From NCBI RefSeq assembly GCF_003096595.1, contig NZ_QEKO01000001.1:186001-250000 (forward strand): 64,000 bases of DNA. Direction: 5' to 3'. Shown here one piece after another: positions 58,201 to 64,000 of this stretch. Within the stretch, counting starts at the first letter, position 1; each line of letters begins with the position of its first letter. A program made the position numbers and the translations under genes. Source of the stretch: Pusillimonas noertemannii. Lineage in GTDB: Bacteria; Pseudomonadota; Gammaproteobacteria; Burkholderiales; Burkholderiaceae_B. The notes below the pieces were generated by a model. That model saw only the letters and a list, made by a program, of their open reading frames with translations, had not been told where the DNA came from and did not search any database.

Positions 58201-61200
58201 GTCGCTGGTGACTCTCGGCGGCGGAGCCACGGGCATTTTCGCGCAGAGCCTGGGCGGGGGCGGCGGCGCCAGCGGGACGACGGTCCATGGAGGCCTCAGC
58301 GTCGTGTCCTTGTCCGGCAACGTGGGCGGCGACGGCGGCGAGGGCGGGTCCGCTTCGACCGTCGCGGTCAGCAATGCGGGCAAGGTCGGCACTTCTGGCG
58401 ACCAGGCGACAGGCATCTTTGCGCAGAGCCTGGGCGGCAGCGGCGGCAAGGCCGGCACGCTGGTCAACGGCACCGCGACGGGCGGAGAGTTTTCGGGCGC
58501 TTTGATCCTGTCCGTCGGCGGCGCCGGCGGCAAGGGCGGCAGCGCCTCGGATGTGACTGTTACCCAACTGGCCGGAGCCGAGATCTCCACTACGGGCTAC
58601 AACGCGAACGGCATCACCGCGCAATCGACTGGCGGCGACGGCGGCAGCGGCGGTGATGTGTATTCCGGCGACGCGGCGGTGTCCGAAAGCGGCTCGCTGA
58701 GCGTCAATGTCAGCGTCGGCGGAGACGGTGGAGACGCCGGCAAGGCCGGCAAGGCAAGTGTCCAGAACGCCGGCCGCATCAGCACCACGGGCGCTTATTC
58801 GGACGCGATCTTCGCGCAATCCATCGGCGGCAATGGCGGGGACGCCGGGTCGAGCTACGCGCTCACGGCCGGCCTGAGCGGCGGCGCCAGTCTCGAATCC
58901 ACGATTACGGTGGGGGGCAGCGGCGGTTCCGGGGCCGTTGCCTCCGACGTGGAAGTGAACAATTCCGGCGTCCTGTCCACGACCGGCGGCAACGCGGCGG
59001 GCATCTATGCGCAGTCGACCGGCGGCAATGGCGGCGTGGGCGGCCATGGCGTCGCTTTCCTGGGCGATTTCGAAGCAACCAAGGAGAATTATCTTTCCCT
59101 CAAGGCTGACGTCGAGGTCGGCGGCGCCGGGGGCACGGGCAGCCACGCGGGCTCGGTCAGCGTGACCAACAGCGGGGGTATCACCACGGCTGCCGACACA
59201 TCCGCCGGCATCTGGGCCCAGTCAGCCGGTGGGGGAGGCGGCGATGGCGGCAATGCCGGCGCCTATTCGCTGGGATATCTTGCCAACCTGGCCGACGGCG
59301 GCGAGGAGCCCGAGAAGAAAGGGTTCTCCCTAAGCGTAACGGTGGGCGGCGGAGGTGGCGGCGGCGGCAACGGCGATACGGTGAACGTATCCAACACGCA
59401 CACCATCGCCACGTCGGGCGCGGCGTCCTACGGCATCTTCGCCCAGAGCCTGGGCGGGGGCGGCGGCAGCGGCGGCAATGGCAGTCCAGGGCTGGAGGGC
59501 TGGATCGCGGACGTCTACGAAGACTACGAAAAACTGAACCAGTGGAAGGAAGTCTACGAACAATACAAGAAGCTGACGAAGAAGGACTGGAAGGGCCTGT
59601 TCCTGGAGGGCTTTTCGGTGGACGTCGGCGGCAGCGCGGGCGGCACCGGCGACGGCGGCGACGTCACCGTGGCCAATAGCGGCACCATCGCCACCACCGG
59701 CGCCTCGGCGACGGGGATCTACGCGCAGTCGACGGGCGGAGGCGGCGGAACCGGCGGCGACGGCTCGCAAGGCATGCTCACCTCGGTCACCGTCAGCGGT
59801 TCGGGCGGCGGTGGCGGCAAGGGTGGCGTGATCACGGTCGACAACCAGGGCGCCATCCAGACTTCGGGCGAAGGGGCGATGGGCGTTTATGCTCAGTCCC
59901 TTGGCGGCGGCGGAGGCTCGGCCGGCGACGTGGAAGGCACCATCGTGACCAACATCGAGGGCCTCGATCAGATTCTGGGATACAACATTTTCGGCTCCAC
60001 CGGAGGCAGCACGGGCGACGGCGGCGATGGCGGCGACGTCAGCATCAAGAGCTCCGGTTCAATCATCACCACCGGCGTCAACGCGCATGGGATCTGGGCG
60101 CAATCCGTCGGCGGCGGAGGCGGAGCCGCCTCCTCCTATGGCAATGGCGCGGGCGACAACGGCGTCGGCAGCGATGGCCTGGAGGGCAGCAGCGGCCGCG
60201 TCTCGGCCAATGTCGCCGGCACCATAGACGTGCGCGGCGACGGCGCGCACGGCATCTTCCTGCAAAGCGCTTCGGGCGTGGGCGACAGCAGCCACGCCGG
60301 AGGCGTCGACATGACCGTCTCTGGTTCGGTGACGGCCGGCGGCGCCAATGCGCGGGCGATCCTGGCGCAGGCCGCCTCCTACGCCGCGGACGCGTCCACC
60401 AACGACCCGTCGGCCGCGACCGTGCAGATCACCGTCGACAAGGGCGCCACGGTGGCGACCACGAACCCGGCCGCCTATGAAACCATCGCTATCAAGGGCG
60501 GCCGCACCGTCATGGGAACGTCGGGCTTCGAAGTTTCCAACCGGCTCTACAATTCCGGCGTCCTCACCAGCGCCAATCCCGCATCAGCGGTGCTCGCCAC
60601 CGACGACGCGGCCGGGCTGCTCGTGCACAACATGGGCTTGATGAGCGGTTCCGTCTCCGCTGGGAGCAAGAATGCGGTTCACTTCTACAATGACGAGAGC
60701 GGCGTCTTCGCACTGGGAACGCAGGTCAACCTGGGCACCAACAGCGGCACGTTCCTGCAGAACGGCGGCGTGGTGTCGGCCAGTGGGCCGGGCCTCGTGG
60801 GCGCTTCGACGGTGACGACCGGACGCTTCGTCCAGAACAGCGCGGGCGCGATCCAGGTGGACCTGAGCAAAGCCAATGCGCAGACCGCCTTGACCGGAGA
60901 CCAGATCGTGGTGGACGTGGGCGGCAGTGGCGGCGGCGCCGTTGCCCTGGCCGGTTCGGTCAAGCCCTATTGGGTCGGCGGCACAAGTTTCGTGTCGGGC
61001 GACACCGGCGACTTCGGCATATTGAACACGGCCCACGGGCAAGCCATCGACAGCACCGGCCTGGCCATTGCAAACAGCGCGGCCGCGGCCTACTCGCTCA
61101 AGAGCACCAACGACGGATCAGGCATCAAGGGCCAGTACACCATCGACTATACCGGCGCGGCCAGCGGGGTGAGCCTGGGCGACAATGAACTGAGCTTTGC

Positions 61201-62290
61201 GGATTACTTCAGCGCCGGCATGGCGGCGATGCCGCGCGAGGAAGCCATGACGGATACCCCCCGCGCGATGTCCCTGCTTGCAACCGAGTTCCTGAACACG
61301 ATGAGCGGCGAGGACCTGGCCCGGGCCTATGGCGAGCACATGCTCGACGAAAGCGTCATCGGCGTGGCAAGGGCCATGTCGACGTCCCACGCGCTGCATT
61401 CGCTTCTGCAGAGTTGCCCCAACCTCGATCGTCATGCGGCCGGAGCGGCATTCCTTCGCCAGCGTGAGTGCGCCTGGGTCCAGTTGAAGGGCGGCAAGTA
61501 CCGCCAGGATGCGACCGGCTCGATGCCCGGTTTCGACGAATCGGTTGCAGGCGTTTCCGGCGCGGTGCAGAAGCGGGTCGGCAACGGCACGTTCGTCGAA
61601 CTGGGCGGCAGCCTGGAAAAAGTCGATGTGCGCGGCGGAAATTTCTCCGATGACGGCCATCGCGTCGGAATCGGTGTCGCCGTCAAGCGCGAACTCGGCA
61701 TCTTCACGCTCTCGTCCACCTTGGGCGCGGGCTATTACCGCTTCGACAAGCAGCGCGCTTATTCCTTCGGCGGCGACCGGCATCGGGCTACGGCGGACAC
61801 CCGCGGCACCTTCATTACCGCCGAAGCGCGCGTCTCCGCGCTGCTGCCGCGGGACAATTTCTACTTCAAGCCGGCCCTCGCCCTGTCGGCGACCCGGCTG
61901 CGCCAGGACGGGTATTCGGAAAGCGGTGCCGGCCCTTTGAACTGGCAAGTGGACAGCATCTCGAAAACCGCGGTCGCGCTGCACCCCTCGTTTGAATTGG
62001 GCTATGCCTTCGACCTGTCCGACCGTCCGGCGGTCGCCTATCTGCGCGCCGGACTGACATCCATGCTGAGCAACACCGGGATAGGCGTGACGTCCAGGCT
62101 GGTGGATGACGGCGCGACCTTGGGCGACCTGACAGTCAATTCCGACACCGACCGACACCAGTTCGAATTGACGGCTGGCGTGGACCTGGACCTGGGGCGC
62201 AACCTTTCATTGTCCATACAGGGACAGACGGCGCTGTCCAAGAACGCCACCAACTACGGCGGATACGCCCGCGTGAGGTATCGCTTCTAG
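55256..62290 (+). CDS. Giant glycine-rich autotransporter
   Basis: A 2344-residue type Va autotransporter. N-terminal basic signal peptide (SKKNGIASFAYLAVLSAAPGAAQA), a first segment with two cysteines, then about 1900 residues of Gly/Ser-rich repeats of the form A-x-G-I-x-x-Q-S-x-G-G-x-G-G, about 60 residues each, which would form a long beta-helix passenger. From about 2070 (ECAWVQLKGGKYRQD) to the C-terminal YARVRYRF is a 12-stranded beta-barrel domain ending in the aromatic Phe required by the BAM machinery. Three short polar non-Gly interruptions occur in the passenger, the largest at about 1413-1455. AGGAGA precedes ATG 55256. Likely an adhesin or protective surface fibre. Confidence 0.93.
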   Translation: MGSKKNGIASFAYLAVLSAAPGAAQAHCSISGATETCSGSVTGGAIVHSQNEVHTLTVSGLANTIDAADSTDAGKKNGPVIFLRDPGGVTPAPSDWKDSNRNGQAGIDGAAGSALAAAVSLDTGYWLTGQSGIWLQSYGWTGSKAHEAQHTDKHATGGKGGDGGKGGDLSLIASSKGGGKPASPIKAGGTDAASTGLLLASVGGDGGAGGWADSHGGLKDAQGGAGGHGGAAGKVSAQLLDGHALSYSGAGVGIAVTAQGGNGGAGGYGQVDGLDADSSYGGTGGAGGSGGAINLAATSAVSTVVTSGVAGIALQSLGGDGGAGGAGKGGHDHAGDGGDSGSGGDISADLSVNVSTSGPQSGYGVYVKSAGGFAGDSGGDSGGIKNHPGNPGEPGQAGSITLGLTSSRIGTSNAEADGILVQSVGGMGGNGGDSSGLFSYGSKGGSGGAGASATVTLDKTTVRTGGDHAAALLVQSIGGAGGKAGKASGISALAAAAGAGGTGGAVTVALNGSTLQTTGSHSMGVLVQSIGGGGGSSGAADGVYAVGGSGGLGGAAGAVGLTADGAQITTQGDNAVGVSLQSIGAGGGESHSPKGAVALGQDGGGGGNGSTATYASQAAGLTVSTSGDLSDAILVQSVGGGGGRGGSTFEALPGFSHEIGSSGGGGGSAGDVNYTGSGNDVISTTGDLARGLVLQSIGGGGGSGGNIVKISALLTFNSASGSTSDSATQHHGGTVTANSAGRITTTGDGSTGILAQSLGGGGGSAGDNLSISVGIDIGQTQGASGQAGGHGGTLDVTSSADVSTSGADADGILIQSIGGGGGHSSNVVKTVAGLSMPGLSSHQGASGGAGGDGYDASLASTGAVTTQGDNALGVAAQSIAGGGGKAGNIISSTAGLDLGNATLGQSGGSGGKAGKVSLLNQGNVSTAGDLAGAVFAQSLGGGGGHGGLTVNGDVSIVSVSLTQGGDGGAGGAGGAVSVDNSGSLVTLGGGATGIFAQSLGGGGGASGTTVHGGLSVVSLSGNVGGDGGEGGSASTVAVSNAGKVGTSGDQATGIFAQSLGGSGGKAGTLVNGTATGGEFSGALILSVGGAGGKGGSASDVTVTQLAGAEISTTGYNANGITAQSTGGDGGSGGDVYSGDAAVSESGSLSVNVSVGGDGGDAGKAGKASVQNAGRISTTGAYSDAIFAQSIGGNGGDAGSSYALTAGLSGGASLESTITVGGSGGSGAVASDVEVNNSGVLSTTGGNAAGIYAQSTGGNGGVGGHGVAFLGDFEATKENYLSLKADVEVGGAGGTGSHAGSVSVTNSGGITTAADTSAGIWAQSAGGGGGDGGNAGAYSLGYLANLADGGEEPEKKGFSLSVTVGGGGGGGGNGDTVNVSNTHTIATSGAASYGIFAQSLGGGGGSGGNGSPGLEGWIADVYEDYEKLNQWKEVYEQYKKLTKKDWKGLFLEGFSVDVGGSAGGTGDGGDVTVANSGTIATTGASATGIYAQSTGGGGGTGGDGSQGMLTSVTVSGSGGGGGKGGVITVDNQGAIQTSGEGAMGVYAQSLGGGGGSAGDVEGTIVTNIEGLDQILGYNIFGSTGGSTGDGGDGGDVSIKSSGSIITTGVNAHGIWAQSVGGGGGAASSYGNGAGDNGVGSDGLEGSSGRVSANVAGTIDVRGDGAHGIFLQSASGVGDSSHAGGVDMTVSGSVTAGGANARAILAQAASYAADASTNDPSAATVQITVDKGATVATTNPAAYETIAIKGGRTVMGTSGFEVSNRLYNSGVLTSANPASAVLATDDAAGLLVHNMGLMSGSVSAGSKNAVHFYNDESGVFALGTQVNLGTNSGTFLQNGGVVSASGPGLVGASTVTTGRFVQNSAGAIQVDLSKANAQTALTGDQIVVDVGGSGGGAVALAGSVKPYWVGGTSFVSGDTGDFGILNTAHGQAIDSTGLAIANSAAAAYSLKSTNDGSGIKGQYTIDYTGAASGVSLGDNELSFADYFSAGMAAMPREEAMTDTPRAMSLLATEFLNTMSGEDLARAYGEHMLDESVIGVARAMSTSHALHSLLQSCPNLDRHAAGAAFLRQRECAWVQLKGGKYRQDATGSMPGFDESVAGVSGAVQKRVGNGTFVELGGSLEKVDVRGGNFSDDGHRVGIGVAVKRELGIFTLSSTLGAGYYRFDKQRAYSFGGDRHRATADTRGTFITAEARVSALLPRDNFYFKPALALSATRLRQDGYSESGAGPLNWQVDSISKTAVALHPSFELGYAFDLSDRPAVAYLRAGLTSMLSNTGIGVTSRLVDDGATLGDLTVNSDTDRHQFELTAGVDLDLGRNLSLSIQGQTALSKNATNYGGYARVRYRF

Positions 62291-62418
62291 GATCCCGAAA
62301 ACCGCTGCACCCAATAAGCCGTAGAAGCATCATGCCCCGCCGCATCCTTGGGCTTGGTGCCAGATAATTCTTCGGTAATACCCTGCGCCAGCACCTTCCC
62401 CTACTCCACGCCCCATTG
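62287..62418 (-). pseudogene. 3' fragment of a glucose-6-phosphate isomerase (pgi)-like gene
   Basis: Read on the minus strand, 62418 to 62287 gives Q-W-G-V-E-stop-G-K-V-L-A-Q-G, then HDAST-A and a stop. The QWGVE-L-GK-x-LA motif and the terminal HDAST are those at the C-terminus of Pgi; the expected Leu codon (CTG) is now TAG. Only about 43 codons remain. It starts exactly at the end of the autotransporter gene and is joined at 62419 to a fragment of another gene, so it marks a rearrangement. Not expected to be functional. Confidence 0.6.
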
Positions 62419-62461
62419 GCCCAGCATTTTCATCGGCATGGCGCAGTGGGCGGGTGAGTAG
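62419..62461 (+). pseudogene. Scarred fragment of the 48300-49466 membrane-protein gene
   Basis: 62419-62446 matches 49010-49037 with two mismatches, and the sequence then continues as the match to 49452 onward (GGGCGGGTGAGTAG, the gene's own end). The two parts meet at a six-base GTGCAG motif (GCGCAG here) that also occurs at both 49032-49037 and 49446-49451. The 414 bp between them are missing. It sits in the same place relative to Rpn copy 2 as the intact gene does to copy 1. Confidence 0.75.
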
Positions 62462-62481
62462 TTGGTGCTTCACCCGCTTCG

Positions 62482-63432
62482 CTAGTGATCGCCAAACACC
62501 TCATCCAGCGAGTTGGCCTCGAGCAGGGCGAGCGACCACGTTTGCAGGTTTTCCGGGGTGGCGTTTTCCAGCCGCTGTGGAACAGATTCAGGCAACGGGC
62601 CGAATTTGCGAGTGAGTAGGCTATGCAGCATTTCCGCTTGGCCTTCTTTCCGGCCCTCGGCAAGCCCTTCCATCTTCCATTGATGCGTCCAGGACCGAGA
62701 ATGTTCAGCGAGCATGTTCTTGATCTCCAGTAAATCGTTGATCTGCGGCATATCGACATCGGGCAGTGAGCGCGGAAGCAGCACGTACCGCGTCCAGCTG
62801 GCGAAGGCGCGCCGTACGAGTGGGTCGGCCTTGGTGTAGTTATACACTTTTTGAATCAGGTCTTCCACGTCATGAAGACCGCGGTTATGCTCCATGCGAA
62901 ACAGCAGCGCTGCCAGGTTGTTCTCGGGCAGTTTGCCAGAAGCGACCAACGCGCCTTCATCCACCAGCAGGTATTGCAGTTGGGGCAGAAACCGGCGCAA
63001 CCCCTGTGGAATAGTTCCAATTAGGTCAGACACATTCAGCGCCGCATTCCAGCGTGGCACACCGCTGTAGATCACAATAGGCAACACCATGGGTAGCGGT
63101 TCGCCGGGTTTGATAAGTTTGCGTGCCAGCAAAGCTTCGTACAGCAGCCCCAAGTACGTGAGGATGCGCAGTGCCATATAGAAGTCGACGGTGGACTGAT
63201 GCTCGATCATCAGCAACAGGAACACATCGCGCCCGTCCAGCCGGGGCAGACGCCAGACGATGTCTCCCTGCCGCTGGCGTAGTTTGTTGCTGATGTAGTC
63301 GGTGGGCAGGGGTTCGAGCCGATCCCAATCGACCAGGTCCTGCCAGGGCGCTCTGACAATGCCCTGGAACAAGCCGCGCACGATGGCGGGATTGCTGAAC
63401 AGCAAACGATAGCTGGCGTCGTGTTTGTTCAC
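62482..63432 (-). CDS. Rpn family recombination-promoting nuclease, copy 2
   Basis: A 316-residue near-duplicate of the gene at 49487: about 17 substitutions by eye plus loss of a 20-residue stretch of the E-G-R-K repeat tail (here only EGRKEGQAE). The nuclease core is intact (GDIVWRLPR, MIEHQST). It uses the same GTG start and upstream sequence. With copy 1, in the same orientation, it flanks the 12-kb kinase/amidase/autotransporter segment. Both copies appear functional. Confidence 0.9.
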   Translation of the reverse strand: MNKHDASYRLLFSNPAIVRGLFQGIVRAPWQDLVDWDRLEPLPTDYISNKLRQRQGDIVWRLPRLDGRDVFLLLMIEHQSTVDFYMALRILTYLGLLYEALLARKLIKPGEPLPMVLPIVIYSGVPRWNAALNVSDLIGTIPQGLRRFLPQLQYLLVDEGALVASGKLPENNLAALLFRMEHNRGLHDVEDLIQKVYNYTKADPLVRRAFASWTRYVLLPRSLPDVDMPQINDLLEIKNMLAEHSRSWTHQWKMEGLAEGRKEGQAEMLHSLLTRKFGPLPESVPQRLENATPENLQTWSLALLEANSLDEVFGDH

Positions 63433-63550
63433 GCATGCGCTCCGATGGGAGTTGGCGATACGTGAACTGTAGGATTGAAGGCCGCTGCCGGGACCGCTTA
63501 GTGAATGGATTTATCTTGCGGGAAAGTACGCATATCTGCTGCATTGCCCC

Positions 63551-64000
63551 TCAAGTAAGAGCGCCGGCAGCCTCGACCAATTCTCCCAACTCTGGATTAA
63601 CGGTGCGATGGCAGATTTCTCGAATCTTCTTTAGCCGTGCATCGCGGAATGTTATGTAGATCTCGGCGCTGAACTCAAGCTTGGTTGGGCAGTCACTGTA
63701 TTCCTTCAATAAAAGATGCTTGTCGATAGGAACCCCGGCCTCTTTCAAACGCGTGAAATAATTGTCTGGCAGTTCAGCACGTTTGCGGACGTTGTCGGTG
63801 GCGCCTACGAAACGATAGTTGCCCAGGGTGTTTATTTACGTCCCGGGAAATTGCAGTTTCGTGCTGAGCGCATGCCGAGGATAGATATGGTCTATGTGAG
63901 GCTCATTTCCTCTTGACTTCACATCAAACAGGGAAGCGCCCAACTGGTACCGTGGAGGTGCCTTTGCCTGCTAATTGTCATATTGATGATGGGCGGCTAC
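63551..64000 (-). pseudogene. Broken HNH (DUF262/DUF1524-type, GmrSD-like) nuclease gene, C-terminal part
   Basis: On the minus strand an HNH-type HIDHIYPRHALS motif (about 63886-63851) leads to an in-frame TAA near 63838-63840, after which INTLGNYRFVGATDNVRKRAELPDNYF continues in the same frame to a stop at 63551. D-H-I-x-P-R followed by N-x-x-G-N-x-x-x-x-x-x-x-N-x-x-K-R matches the end of DUF262/DUF1524 HNH proteins, the family of GmrSD modification-dependent restriction enzymes. A TAG also interrupts the frame about 90 bp further upstream. The window ends before the N-terminal part, so this is a decayed or frameshifted gene. Confidence 0.5.

Noticed and set aside
57503-59146. 547-residue antisense open frame within the autotransporter gene
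   Set aside because: Gly-rich GGC/GGN codons read backwards give long Ala/Arg/Pro frames without stops. No ribosome site or recognisable domain.
55700-60350. Repeated DNA suggestive of a CRISPR or satellite array
   Set aside because: The repeats are coding, imperfect, in frame and encode the Gly-rich passenger; there are no constant-length spacers and no cas genes.
1-64000. tRNA, rRNA, IS elements or prophage genes
   Set aside because: I looked for cloverleaf-like segments, conserved rRNA blocks, transposases with terminal inverted repeats and phage structural genes and saw none. Rpn genes are nucleases related to transposase_31 but have no terminal repeats here.

Overview
The window is 64 kb of GC-rich, densely coding DNA. 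Gene content suggests a betaproteobacterium of the Alcaligenaceae/Burkholderiales type: many periplasmic binding-protein transporters (ABC and TRAP), each next to a small catabolic operon with its own divergent regulator, plus a large glycine-rich autotransporter. This placement is inference from gene style; there is no rRNA or other marker gene, and I saw no tRNA, prophage, IS element or CRISPR array.

Layout. 0-9 kb: the end of an ABC permease gene, a MarR regulator, then a seven-gene minus-strand catabolic operon (aspartate-dehydrogenase-like, SDR, RraA-like, SsuABC/NMT1-type ABC importer, alpha/beta hydrolase) with a divergent LysR gene, and a lone two-domain extradiol dioxygenase. 9-15.4 kb: a YkgJ/DUF2238 pair and a broken-up dTDP-rhamnose set (rfbC, rfbD, rfbB; no rfbA), interrupted by a ParDE toxin-antitoxin and a CLC channel gene. 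15.4-21.5 kb: a TrmB-like regulator divergent from a nitrilase - TRAP transporter - nitrilase operon. 21.6-22.7 kb: a small unknown protein and HigBA.

22.9-42.4 kb is a run of oxidative catabolic modules. The first is a Rieske ring-hydroxylating dioxygenase (alpha and beta) with an enolase-superfamily dehydratase and a VOC protein, under a TetR regulator. The second is a molybdenum hydroxylase (CoxG, LivJ-type binding protein, FAD, 2Fe-2S and Mo subunits). The third is another molybdenum hydroxylase in mirrored order (Mo, FAD, 2Fe-2S, CoxG), read into a TRAP transporter and a second VOC protein, with a divergent IclR regulator. An esterase-like hydrolase closes the run. The two small VOC proteins are paralogues, which hints at related chemistry in two of these operons.

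42.4-49.5 kb: a membrane protein, a RelE/XRE-type toxin-antitoxin, a three-gene envelope operon (CHASE2 protein with no output domain, small secreted protein, M48 lipoprotein protease), a TumE/TumA toxin-antitoxin and a polytopic membrane protein. 49.5-63.4 kb: two near-identical Rpn-family nuclease genes in direct orientation flank a 12-kb segment. That segment holds a 7TMR-DISM sensor kinase, a REC-AraC response regulator, an exported choloylglycine-hydrolase-family amidase and a 2344-residue autotransporter. The right-hand junction is scarred: a 3' fragment of a pgi-like gene abuts a fragment of the membrane gene found left of the first Rpn copy, with a 414-bp deletion between GTGCAG repeats. 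The window ends in a broken HNH (DUF262/DUF1524-type) nuclease gene.

Most interesting: the nitrilase-TRAP-nitrilase operon, the mirrored molybdenum hydroxylase modules, the two-component/amidase/autotransporter island between duplicated Rpn genes, the output-less CHASE2/M48 operon, and an RfbD carrying repeat-derived insertions.
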